Shown: positions 7,731-14,677, numbered from the stretch's first letter. The stretch is DNA of 15,015 nt from an uncultured Clostridia bacterium (GCA_947175655.1 CAMWNQ010000021.1:1-15015), one strand, 5' to 3'. Numbers and translations: made by a program. Notes: generated from the sequence alone by a model not told the origin.

Positions 7731-7757
7731 GGGAACGTTTCGGCGTTCCCTTTTTTT
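7731..7757 (+). terminator. Rho-independent terminator of tuf
   Basis: GGGAACG (7731-7737) and CGTTCCC (7744-7750) form a perfect 7-bp GC-rich stem with a TTTCGG loop, followed at once by seven T residues (7751-7757). It lies 23 bp after the tuf stop. This is the clearest terminator in the window. Confidence 0.93.
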
Positions 7758-7764
7758 GTTGTAT

Positions 7765-7796
7765 ATAAAAACAGACCCGAATTATCAGGTCTGTTT
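7765..7796 (-). terminator. Terminator of the minus-strand ATP-grasp gene
   Basis: GGTCTGTTT (7788-7796 read on the plus strand) and AAACAGACC (7769-7777) form a perfect 9-bp stem with a 10-nt loop. Read on the minus strand, the stem is followed by a short T-run. It lies 8 bp after the stop of the ATP-grasp gene and back to back with the tuf terminator, so the convergent genes are insulated from both sides. Confidence 0.8.
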
Positions 7797-7804
7797 ACTT
7801 TAAT

Positions 7805-8812
7805 TTATTTAAATCTTTCCCATAATCCTTTTTTATCAGGTATATGCTCTGGAATCTGGTATATATCATATCCCGGATATTCATTTCCTTCAACGATATA
7901 AGGGCCATTAGGAGTGAAACATATATCCCAAGCAATATACTTTATCTGAGGCAATACTTGCGATGCAGAAATACAAAGTTCTTTTACTTTTTCCCAGTCG
8001 GGAAGAGCAAAACCTTTTATTTTTGTATTGGTAATAGGATGATTTTCAAATACTTTTTTATTTTTATTTACAGCATTGGAAATAAGAATACCGTTTTTTT
8101 CGTCTACTCTTACAAGCATTCCGCCATTATTGAAATTGTCAACACATTTTCCATTGCCTATGCGAAAAAAAGCACATATGATATTTACTTTTTCATTTTT
8201 TATAAGCGTTACAACTCTTACGGTATTTATTGAATAAGGACACATTGTGTCTAATAAAGGGTGTTGCTTTATGACTTCTTCTATAATATAATGATATTCA
8301 GACGATATAAGTTTCCCATAGAATTGTTCTATATCTGGTAACTTTAAAGATTCTGGCATTTTAATTTTTCTTATTCCCTGACCACAACATGTATTTATAG
8401 GTTTGACCATAAATGTTTTATGACGTTTTATGAAATCGATTATATCTGATTTTGAATTTTCCGTTACATCTACCCATTCCCTGTTGAGATATTTTTGAAA
8501 TATAGTATTGAATTCGTTTTTGTTTTCAAAGAAGTGCATATAATCCGGATTGTTATACTGTTTTACAAGCTGGTTGTTTCTTCTGCGTGTAACAAGTGTA
8601 TTACGTTGTTTGTTTGTCATATTATACATTTCAAACAGATAATAATCCATATACCCTGAACCGTAACGCATAGCACAAAAAGCCATATCACTTAGTACCA
8701 AAATCAATGGTTTATGTGTGATTTGGCTGATGGCTTTAGCTTTTTCAAGCATAACTTTTTTGTCCATACTTTTAAAGCAGGACATCATATAGCCAATATT
8801 CAATTGTTTCAT
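7805..8812 (-). CDS. Sugar-transfer-associated ATP-grasp family protein
   Basis: This 335-aa protein resembles the ATP-grasp group often annotated as sugar-transfer associated, found near polysaccharide and cell-surface glycan genes. ATP-grasp marks in order: the ATP-binding lysine in MVKPI (K137), a glycine-containing loop CCGQGI (142-147), the EEVIKQH hinge (178-184), NTVRVVT (196-202), DNFNNGGM (225-232), and the metal-ligand strands WDICF (D296) and VEGNEYPGYD (E308, N310). No signal peptide or membrane helix is seen, so it should be cytosolic. Such enzymes form an acyl-phosphate and ligate a carboxylate to an amine or thiol, but the substrate cannot be read here. GGAG (8822-8825) lies 9 nt before the ATG. 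It stands alone, with no glycosyltransferase nearby, between its own promoter and terminator. Confidence 0.82.
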   Translation of the reverse strand: MKQLNIGYMMSCFKSMDKKVMLEKAKAISQITHKPLILVLSDMAFCAMRYGSGYMDYYLFEMYNMTNKQRNTLVTRRRNNQLVKQYNNPDYMHFFENKNEFNTIFQKYLNREWVDVTENSKSDIIDFIKRHKTFMVKPINTCCGQGIRKIKMPESLKLPDIEQFYGKLISSEYHYIIEEVIKQHPLLDTMCPYSINTVRVVTLIKNEKVNIICAFFRIGNGKCVDNFNNGGMLVRVDEKNGILISNAVNKNKKVFENHPITNTKIKGFALPDWEKVKELCISASQVLPQIKYIAWDICFTPNGPYIVEGNEYPGYDIYQIPEHIPDKKGLWERFK

Positions 8813-8842
8813 TTTGTTATCTCCGTTTTTATTATATTTTGC

Positions 8843-8914
8843 GTCCTTCTTTTGTTTTGTATCCTTCTTTTGTTTTGTATCTTTCTTTTGTTTTTTTTCT
8901 TTCTTTTATATATA
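8843..8914. repeat. 18-bp tandem repeat in the leader of the ATP-grasp gene
   Basis: Three consecutive 18-bp units occupy 8843-8860, 8861-8878 and 8879-8896, the middle one reading ATCCTTCTTTTGTTTTGT. Units 1 and 2 differ at one position, and unit 3 differs from unit 2 at two. A decayed partial fourth unit follows to about 8914. In the mRNA sense (minus strand) the array is almost pure A and G and repeats AGAAGGA, a Shine-Dalgarno-like motif. It lies between the promoter and the true ribosome binding site of the ATP-grasp gene. Confidence 0.85.
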
Positions 8915-8925
8915 TCTATTTGCAT

Positions 8926-8954
8926 ATTATAACATAAATATACAGAAAAGTCAA
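8926..8954 (-). promoter_or_regulatory. Promoter of the ATP-grasp gene
   Basis: Read on the minus strand, TTGACT (8954-8949), a 17-bp spacer and TATAAT (8931-8926) form a near-consensus promoter, with TG one base before the -10 box. Transcription should start near 8919, giving a leader of about 107 nt that contains the tandem repeats. Confidence 0.78.
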
Positions 8955-9095
8955 TAATCTTACAGTAAAATTAAAAAAATGAATAAATATATAATAATAG
9001 CTGGCTTAAAAATATTTGTTGTTAGCCTTGGTTTACATAAAAAATCGTGAAAATTTACAAATTCGGGCTTTTAACATTAAAAATCAAAAAATATA
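8955..9095. other. AT-rich spacer between divergent promoters
   Basis: This 141-bp stretch separates the -35 boxes of the ATP-grasp and serC promoters. I see no gene with a ribosome binding site. The only structure noted is GGCT (9003-9006) or GGCT (9066-9069) able to pair with AGCC (9024-9027), too short to call. It could hold operators for either promoter, but none is recognisable. Confidence 0.4.
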
Positions 9096-9124
9096 TTGAC
9101 TTATTTTTCAAATGAGAGTATAAT
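9096..9124 (+). promoter_or_regulatory. Promoter of serC-serA
   Basis: TTGACT (9096-9101), 17 bp, then TATAAT (9119-9124). The predicted start is about 9131, leaving a long leader of about 137 nt before the serC ATG. The near-consensus site suggests that any control acts after initiation, in the leader, rather than by an activator. Confidence 0.82.
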
Positions 9125-9157
9125 TATGTATGTATAATTTATTTCAACATATAAATA

Positions 9158-9177
9158 AGCCTGTATTTTTTCAGGTT
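9158..9177 (+). promoter_or_regulatory. Hairpin in the serC leader
   Basis: AGCCTG (9158-9163) pairs with CAGGTT (9172-9177), with one G-U pair, around a U-rich loop. No U-tract follows, so it is not a standard terminator. It is the first fold of the serC leader and lies 20 nt before the CRISPR-repeat-like element. Its role is unknown. Confidence 0.4.
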
Positions 9178-9197
9178 ATAGTTTACCTTTATTATTT

Positions 9198-9224
9198 GTC
9201 GTGCAGAAGCACGTGGATTGAGGT
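9198..9224 (+). repeat. CRISPR-repeat-like 27-bp element, copy B (serC leader)
   Basis: GT is followed by a perfect 5-bp palindrome, CGTGC and GCACG around AGAA (9200-9213), and then by TGGATTGAGGT. The same order of parts defines type I-C CRISPR repeats. Copy A at 6354-6380 shares 21 of 27 positions. TACCT (9184-9188) can pair with AGGTA (9221-9225) to close an outer stem, so the element may be an RNA motif of the leader. It ends 28 nt before the GGAGG of serC. No second repeat or spacer series follows. Confidence 0.5.
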
Positions 9225-9267
9225 AGTATTATATGTTAATTATAATATCTATGGAGGTTTTATAAAA

Positions 9268-10353
9268 ATGAGCAGAGTTTATAATTTCAGTGCTGGTCCG
9301 GCAGTTCTTCCGGAAGAAGTTCTTAGAGAAGCAGCCGATGAAATGCTTGATTACAAGGGTACAGGTATGTCCGTTATGGAGATGTCACACCGTTCAAAGG
9401 CTTATGATACTATCATTAAGGAAGCTGAACAGGATTTACGTGACCTTATGAATATTCCTGATAATTATAAGGTTATTTTCTTACAGGGCGGGGCTTCACT
9501 TCTTTTTGCAGGTGTTCCGATGAACCTTATGAAAAACGGTAAGGCTGCATACATCATCACAGGTCAGTGGGCTAAAAAAGCATATCAGGAAGCCCAGAAA
9601 TATGGTGAAGCTGTAGCAGTTGCATCTTCTGCTGATAAGACATTCTCGTATATTCCGGATTGTTCAGACCTTGATATTCCTGAAGATGCAGACTATGTTT
9701 ATATCTGTGAAAATAACACTATTTACGGTACAAAATTTAAGACTCTTCCAAATACAAAGGGCAAGGAACTTGTTGCAGATGTTTCTTCCTGTTTCCTTTC
9801 AGAACCTGTTGACGTTACAAAGTATGGCGTTATCTATGGCGGTGTTCAGAAAAATGTAGGACCTTCTGGCGTACAGATTGTAATTGTACGTGAAGATTTA
9901 ATTGCTAACGGCCCTGCACTTGCATATACTCCTACAATGATGGACTGGAAGATTCAAGCTGACAATGATTCTCTTTATAATACTCCTCCTTGCTATGGAA
10001 TTTATGTGTGCGGAAAAGTATTTAAGTGGATTAAGAAAATGGGCGGTCTTGAAGCAATGAAGGCTCACAATGAAAAGAAAGCTAAAGTGCTTTATGATTT
10101 CCTTGACCAGAGTAAGCTCTTTAAAGGTACAGTAAATCCTGATGACCGTTCACTTATGAATGTTCCTTTTGTTACTGGCGACGCTGACCTTGATGCAAAG
10201 TTTGTAAAGGAAGCTAAGGAAGCTGGTTTTGAAAATCTTAAGGGACACCGCAGTGTAGGTGGTATGAGAGCATCTATTTATAATGCTATGCCAATTGAAG
10301 GCGTTGAAAAACTTGTTGAATTTATGGCAAAATTTGAAGTTGAAAATGCTTAA
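9268..10353 (+). CDS. serC: Phosphoserine aminotransferase
   Basis: SerC is a cytosolic PLP enzyme that converts 3-phosphohydroxypyruvate and glutamate to phosphoserine and 2-oxoglutarate, the second step of serine synthesis. The 361-aa length matches the family. The N terminus MSRVYNFSAGPAVLPEEVL is canonical, LQGGAS (72-77) belongs to the PLP phosphate site, K195 in GGVQKNVGPSG is the Schiff-base lysine, and GHRSVGGMRASIYNAMP (326-342) is the conserved C-terminal signature. The frame is open to an ATG at 9130, but those 46 residues are unlike SerC and overlap the structured leader. GGAGG (9253-9257) supports 9268. serA follows after 29 bp with no terminator, so product and substrate enzymes are co-expressed. 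Regulation may lie in the 137-nt leader. Confidence 0.96.
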   Translation: MSRVYNFSAGPAVLPEEVLREAADEMLDYKGTGMSVMEMSHRSKAYDTIIKEAEQDLRDLMNIPDNYKVIFLQGGASLLFAGVPMNLMKNGKAAYIITGQWAKKAYQEAQKYGEAVAVASSADKTFSYIPDCSDLDIPEDADYVYICENNTIYGTKFKTLPNTKGKELVADVSSCFLSEPVDVTKYGVIYGGVQKNVGPSGVQIVIVREDLIANGPALAYTPTMMDWKIQADNDSLYNTPPCYGIYVCGKVFKWIKKMGGLEAMKAHNEKKAKVLYDFLDQSKLFKGTVNPDDRSLMNVPFVTGDADLDAKFVKEAKEAGFENLKGHRSVGGMRASIYNAMPIEGVEKLVEFMAKFEVENA

Positions 10354-10382
10354 TATTTAATGTGAAAGAGGTATTTTTTAAA

Positions 10383-11543
10383 ATGTATAATATACAGACT
10401 CTTAATAAAATTTCTTCTGTTGGAACTGATGTGTTTGATAAGTCAAAGTATGCAGTTGCTGATAATTTTGAAAATCCTGATGCTATAATGGTTCGTTCAG
10501 CAAAGATGCACGATATGACTTTCGGCGATAATCTTCTTGCAATTGCAAGAGCTGGTGCAGGCGTTAACAATATTCCTGTTGAACGTTGTGCAGAAGAAGG
10601 CATTTGTGTATTCAATACACCGGGTGCTAATGCAAATGCTGTTAAGGAACTCGCAATATGTGCACTTCTTCTCGCTTCAAGAAAGATTGTTGAAGCTGCG
10701 GAATGGTCAAAATCACTTAAAGGCACTCCTGATGCCCCTAAAACTGTTGAAGGCGGAAAGTCAAAGTTTGCAGGTCCTGAAATTATGGGCAAGACTCTTG
10801 GTATTATTGGACTTGGTGCTATTGGCGGAAAGATTGCAAATACAGCTGTTGCACTTGGTATGAATGTTATTGGTTATGACCCTTATCTTTCAGTAAATTC
10901 AGCACTTCTTCTTGACCCTGCAGTAAAAGCTGTTACAGATATAAATGAAATCTATAAGAACTGTGACTATATTTCAATTCACGTTCCATATACTCCTGAT
11001 ACAAAGAACACTATTGATACTGAACAGATTAATATGATGAAAGACGGTGTTCGTCTTATCAATCTTGCAAGAGGTGAACTTATTAATAGTGAAGCAGTTG
11101 TAAAGGCTATTGCAGAAGGCAAGATTGCAAAGTATGTTACTGATTTTGCTGATGATGTAGTTCTTGGAGCTGAAAATGTAGTTGTTCTTCCACATCTTGG
11201 TGCGTCTACTCCTGAAAGTGAAGATAACTGTGCAATAATGGCATCAAATGAACTTATTGATTATATTGAAAACGGTAATATAAAGAACAGTGTAAATCTT
11301 CCTAATGCATCAATGAATGCACTCGGTACTAAGGTATGTGTTATACACAAGAATGTTCCTGCACTCATATCTGCTATGACATCTGTTGTAGGCAATGCAG
11401 GTCTTAACATTGATAATATGGTAAATGCAAGCAAGAGAAATTTTGCTTATACTATTATGGATGTTGATGGTGATGTTACTGAAGCTGTTGCTGATTCCAT
11501 AAAGGCTATTGACGGAGTTATCAAAGTAAGAGTTATAAAGTAA
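10383..11543 (+). CDS. serA: D-3-phosphoglycerate dehydrogenase (short ACT-domain form)
   Basis: SerA oxidises 3-phosphoglycerate with NAD+ to 3-phosphohydroxypyruvate, the committed step of serine synthesis, and hands it to SerC. The 386-aa protein is of the shorter type, without the intervening domain of the longest forms. It has the FNTPGANANAVKE segment (77-89), the Rossmann motif GLGAIG (143-148) with D166 ending the second strand, catalytic R230 in NLARGE, and H271 in PHLGAS. The usual Glu-Pro position reads ADDV, so D258 stands where E. coli has Glu269. A C-terminal ACT domain (about 318-386) suggests feedback control, classically by serine. A GTG at 10362 is in frame, but AAAGAGG (10365-10371) lies 11 nt before the ATG at 10383, which fits the conserved N terminus. 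Confidence 0.94.
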   Translation: MYNIQTLNKISSVGTDVFDKSKYAVADNFENPDAIMVRSAKMHDMTFGDNLLAIARAGAGVNNIPVERCAEEGICVFNTPGANANAVKELAICALLLASRKIVEAAEWSKSLKGTPDAPKTVEGGKSKFAGPEIMGKTLGIIGLGAIGGKIANTAVALGMNVIGYDPYLSVNSALLLDPAVKAVTDINEIYKNCDYISIHVPYTPDTKNTIDTEQINMMKDGVRLINLARGELINSEAVVKAIAEGKIAKYVTDFADDVVLGAENVVVLPHLGASTPESEDNCAIMASNELIDYIENGNIKNSVNLPNASMNALGTKVCVIHKNVPALISAMTSVVGNAGLNIDNMVNASKRNFAYTIMDVDGDVTEAVADSIKAIDGVIKVRVIK

Positions 11544-11567
11544 TAATAAATAAACAATATAAAACAA

Positions 11568-11607
11568 GGGGCATTTCCTTTCTGAGATTAATTCAGAGGA
11601 ATGCCCC
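11568..11607. terminator. Bidirectional terminator between serA and the cellulase gene
   Basis: GGGGCATT (11568-11575) pairs with AATGCCCC (11600-11607). The stem continues with CCT/AGG and CTGA/TCAG after small bulges. Read on the plus strand it is followed by a T-rich stretch; on the minus strand by another. It sits 24 bp after the serA stop and 8 bp beyond the stop of the convergent GH9 gene, so it can serve both. Confidence 0.82.
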
Positions 11608-11615
11608 GTTATTTA

Positions 11616-14030
11616 TTATACCGGAAGAGTTTTTATGATTTTTGCAAGATATTGTTGTATTGTAAGAGCATCATCAGCTGTGATGCCGTTGCCGTTTGAA
11701 TGAACATCAGCATTTTTAAGACCCTGCTGTTTAAGAGGATTGGATTTTGAATCTCCTACATATGAAGCTACTGCAACAACATCAGCAACATCAACAGTGC
11801 CGTCATTATTGGCATCTCCCCAGATTATACTTGAATTTGTTGTATCTGTAGAAGATGTATTGTCAGTAGGTTCTGTAGAGTCTTTATTTTCAGGAGTTGA
11901 ACCGTCCGGCTCTATTCCTCCAACAAGAACACCGTCAGAATAAACACAAATATAATCTGTTTTGGTTTCGCTTCCGTCCTGATAAGTGTCAGTACATTTT
12001 GTAATGCCCTGATAGCTCCAGTCATTCTCGGGATTCCATTCGTCTCCATAGTAAAGACCAACAGCAAATTGATATTTTTTATTGGAATTTGCTATTTTAT
12101 ATCCGTCCCATTTTACTTCAACATAGTATATATTCGGATCAAAATCCGGATTGTACTGAATAGGTGCTGATATTACACCGTCTGCCGGAGGAGCTTCAAC
12201 GGCGGCTTGGTCATAAAGTTCATCGCCTTTTACATTGCTTATATTTGATTTGTCCTTAAATTCTTCAATGCTGAAATAATAACGAAGTGACAAGTCGGTT
12301 TTAGGAGTGATTGAATCAGTACGCATCTGTATTGCAAGTTTTGTAACTCCTGCACCGCTTGACTGTTTATCATCTACAGCATAGGCATTGACCCAGAAAT
12401 TGTTACCTCCTTTTTCTCCAGAGTCTGAAACGGCCGGCGGAAAATCAGGTGTTATTTTCATATCATTAGTTCCATAAAATTCATAAAGTCCTGCACAAGC
12501 TCCTACAAATGCGGCATTATAATCTATAGTTACTTCATTAAGAACCCAGTCAGCAGTCGTATCACTATGATAGTCACTATCATCAGGACCACCAACTAAT
12601 GCACCATATAATACATATCTGTGTTTATCAGTATCTTCTGCTTTTGTAAGACCTGATGCAGCTCTGTGATGTGGGAATTTTGCAGAACTTTCATTATATC
12701 CTACTATATAGGAACGTTTCATAGGATTATTTCCCATGATATATTCCATCTGACTTTTTGCCCAGTCACTGTATTTTGAAGGTTTTCCATTATTGTTATA
12801 CTTATCATAAACAAGTGCAGAAAGTTGGGCGGCAGTATTGTATCTTGCAGAACCCCATTTATCCAGCCAGAAAAAACCTCCGGCAGTAGTTCGTCCTAAT
12901 CCGCCCGACATATATGTGTCAACAGCTTTTGAAACAGATGCCCAGCAGTCCATTTCTTCATAAGGACTTTTTCCGGCATATTCCTTGTATTCTTTGATAA
13001 AATCAGGATATTGTTCTTTTGTAATTTCTCCGAGTATACACTGAACCCCGTTCCATACATCATTCCAGCAGTGAACATAGCACGGTGCAGCATAATAATC
13101 ATAATATGGGAATATTTCTTCAAGATATTTATGGTCTTCTGTTATTTTGTAAAGCCACGCCGCAGCCCAGCAGTAATCATCTTCCCATTTTGCTGATGTG
13201 TAATATGATTTAGGACCGTCAGAATTATCACTTAATTGTTTTTCGTGATTCTGTGCAAATTTGAATAAAGCTTTTGAGTATTCAAGAGATTTATTTGCAT
13301 ATTCAGGGTCGGTGTCCTTGAAATTGAGATAATTTACAGCAAGGGATGCTGCCGCAGATGCAACATAATCTGTCTGGGGTTTATCAGCAGTAAGGAAAAA
13401 TGCAGGTCGGTTCATCTCATCAATTTCAGGTGAATTCCAGTATTTATGGTCTTCATCTCCATCGCCTACCTGATAGCAGTGAGCTATTACATCGCCGTTT
13501 GCATCAAGAAAAGTGCATTTCATAAGATAATCGTTAAAATATCTCAGTATAGTTTCGATATGCTTATCCTGTCCGAGTTTTACATATGAATCACGGAATT
13601 CATAATACCCCCAACCGAGTGTTGATGCTGAATAGTTTTCAGGCATACCGAATTTAACGTGGTCTCCGGCATCGTGAAAACCTCCGGAAACATCAATGAA
13701 TCCGTCTCCGTCAGGGTCTAATATGTCTTTGTATTGTTTTAAAAAGCTTTCACTTAAATTAGTAGCTGAACTGTTCATTGCCACTTTTGCGTCATAAGTA
13801 TGACAATCTCCACGCCAGCTGTACTCAGTATTTTCATTTACTTCTGTACCGCACATATTTGCATCATAGAAATATATTGAATACTGTAATGCACGTGCAA
13901 AATTAATGTCATCAGAGTTTTCCGCATTAGCTGTATTAATATTAAAAGCGGAAGTGACTGCTACCGAACTTACAATTGTGCCTGCAACCATTGCAGAAAA
14001 GGCTGATTTTAATTTTTTATTGATGTTCAT
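11616..14030 (-). CDS. Secreted cellulosomal GH9 endoglucanase with CBM3c and dockerin
   Basis: This 804-aa cellulase hydrolyses beta-1,4-glucan outside the cell. A signal peptide (about 1-36) ends in ANA before ENSD. The GH9 catalytic domain (about 40-522) has GGFHDAGDHVKFGMP (116-130) with the base pair D120/D123, FPHHRAASG (452-460), and WVLNEVTIDYNAAF with acid E499. A family 3c-type carbohydrate-binding module follows (about 543-700; LSLRYYFSIEEF, NIYYVEVKWDG, WNPENDWSYQG). GH9-CBM3c enzymes are usually processive endoglucanases. A Ser/Thr/Pro/Glu linker (about 705-735) leads to a dockerin (about 737-800) with two calcium repeats, D739-N741-D743-D747-D750 and one starting at D775, that docks the enzyme on a scaffoldin cohesin. 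AAAGGAG (14046-14040) precedes the ATG by 9 nt and overlaps the stop of the phosphoesterase gene upstream. Confidence 0.95.
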   Translation of the reverse strand: MNINKKLKSAFSAMVAGTIVSSVAVTSAFNINTANAENSDDINFARALQYSIYFYDANMCGTEVNENTEYSWRGDCHTYDAKVAMNSSATNLSESFLKQYKDILDPDGDGFIDVSGGFHDAGDHVKFGMPENYSASTLGWGYYEFRDSYVKLGQDKHIETILRYFNDYLMKCTFLDANGDVIAHCYQVGDGDEDHKYWNSPEIDEMNRPAFFLTADKPQTDYVASAAASLAVNYLNFKDTDPEYANKSLEYSKALFKFAQNHEKQLSDNSDGPKSYYTSAKWEDDYCWAAAWLYKITEDHKYLEEIFPYYDYYAAPCYVHCWNDVWNGVQCILGEITKEQYPDFIKEYKEYAGKSPYEEMDCWASVSKAVDTYMSGGLGRTTAGGFFWLDKWGSARYNTAAQLSALVYDKYNNNGKPSKYSDWAKSQMEYIMGNNPMKRSYIVGYNESSAKFPHHRAASGLTKAEDTDKHRYVLYGALVGGPDDSDYHSDTTADWVLNEVTIDYNAAFVGACAGLYEFYGTNDMKITPDFPPAVSDSGEKGGNNFWVNAYAVDDKQSSGAGVTKLAIQMRTDSITPKTDLSLRYYFSIEEFKDKSNISNVKGDELYDQAAVEAPPADGVISAPIQYNPDFDPNIYYVEVKWDGYKIANSNKKYQFAVGLYYGDEWNPENDWSYQGITKCTDTYQDGSETKTDYICVYSDGVLVGGIEPDGSTPENKDSTEPTDNTSSTDTTNSSIIWGDANNDGTVDVADVVAVASYVGDSKSNPLKQQGLKNADVHSNGNGITADDALTIQQYLAKIIKTLPV

Positions 14031-14044
14031 AAAAATCCTCTCCT

Positions 14045-14608
14045 TTAATTGATATTTTTAAGCTGAGTAAATCCGTTTCTTATTTCTTCAAGTGTATGGG
14101 GAGTATAGTTCATATATGGCATCATACATCCTACATTGTAGCATTCAGCGGGAATACCTTTTTCAGTAAGTTCATTTACAAAATCTCTGAAAATATCTTC
14201 TTCTACAGTGTTATGAAGATGACCATATAAGAGAATTGTATATTTATGCTGACCATACCAGAATGCTATAGGATAATGTGAGAGTACAATACACTGATTA
14301 TCTGTTACAATTACTTTATAATCCTGAATGCTTTCAAAGTACTGTTTAAGTTCAGAATTTATCAAGTGGTCGTGATTTCCAAGAATCAGATGCTTTTTCC
14401 CTTTGAGTTGTTTTATTACATCAAGAGCCATTGTATTTTTCCATCCAAAATCACCAAGTATATATACTTCATCATCAGGAGAAACTGCATTATTCCAGTT
14501 TTCTATTATTTTTGTGTTGAAATCTTTAAGTGAGCAAAACGGACGATTATCGAATCTTATTACATTTGCGTGACCTATATGAAGGTCAGATATAAAAAAT
14601 ATTGCCAT
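14045..14608 (-). CDS. Calcineurin-like metallophosphoesterase
   Basis: This small 187-aa protein has every core motif of the calcineurin-like fold in order: DLHIGH with D8 and H10, GD at 52-53 (D53), GNHD (77-80), SHYP with H111, and GHLH (129-132). These bind two divalent metals. No signal peptide or membrane helix is evident, so it acts in the cytoplasm. Proteins of this compact type occur in both bacterial and phage genomes, and the substrate (phosphodiester, nucleotide or phosphoprotein) cannot be told from sequence. AAAGGA (14622-14617) lies 8 nt before the ATG. It is the first gene of a transcript with the GH9 cellulase: only 14 bp separate them, and its TAA overlaps the cellulase ribosome binding site. 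A functional link to cellulose use is possible but not shown. Confidence 0.9.
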   Translation of the reverse strand: MAIFFISDLHIGHANVIRFDNRPFCSLKDFNTKIIENWNNAVSPDDEVYILGDFGWKNTMALDVIKQLKGKKHLILGNHDHLINSELKQYFESIQDYKVIVTDNQCIVLSHYPIAFWYGQHKYTILLYGHLHNTVEEDIFRDFVNELTEKGIPAECYNVGCMMPYMNYTPHTLEEIRNGFTQLKNIN

Positions 14609-14648
14609 AAATCTTATCCTTTCAAAATATCATATAATTTATAAAAAT

Positions 14649-14677
14649 ATTATATCATCAAATTAAGACAATTGCAA
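14649..14677 (-). promoter_or_regulatory. Promoter of the phosphoesterase-cellulase operon
   Basis: Read on the minus strand, TTGCAA (14677-14672), 17 bp, then TATAAT (14654-14649), with TG one base before the -10 box. The predicted leader is about 34 nt. There is no separate promoter in the 14-bp gap before the cellulase, so both genes are expected to depend on this site. Confidence 0.72.

Noticed and set aside
8809..8925. A 38-codon minus-strand reading frame, very rich in Lys, Arg, Asn and Gln, through the tandem repeats, whose TGA overlaps the ATG of the ATP-grasp gene
   Set aside because: Its only ATG directly adjoins the -10 box of the promoter, upstream of the predicted transcript start, and has no ribosome binding site. 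The open frame follows from a stop-free A-rich repeat whose unit is a multiple of three.
8979..9050. A 23-codon plus-strand frame encoding a short hydrophobic peptide in the spacer before serC
   Set aside because: There is no ribosome binding site and it lies upstream of the serC promoter; short frames of this kind are expected by chance.
6354..9224. A CRISPR array
   Set aside because: Only two diverged copies exist, about 2.8 kb apart with genes between them, with no regularly spaced repeats and no cas genes in the window.
9130..9267. A 46-residue extension of SerC
   Set aside because: The sequence is unlike any SerC N terminus and covers the leader RNA elements; GGAGG at 9253-9257 supports the start at 9268.
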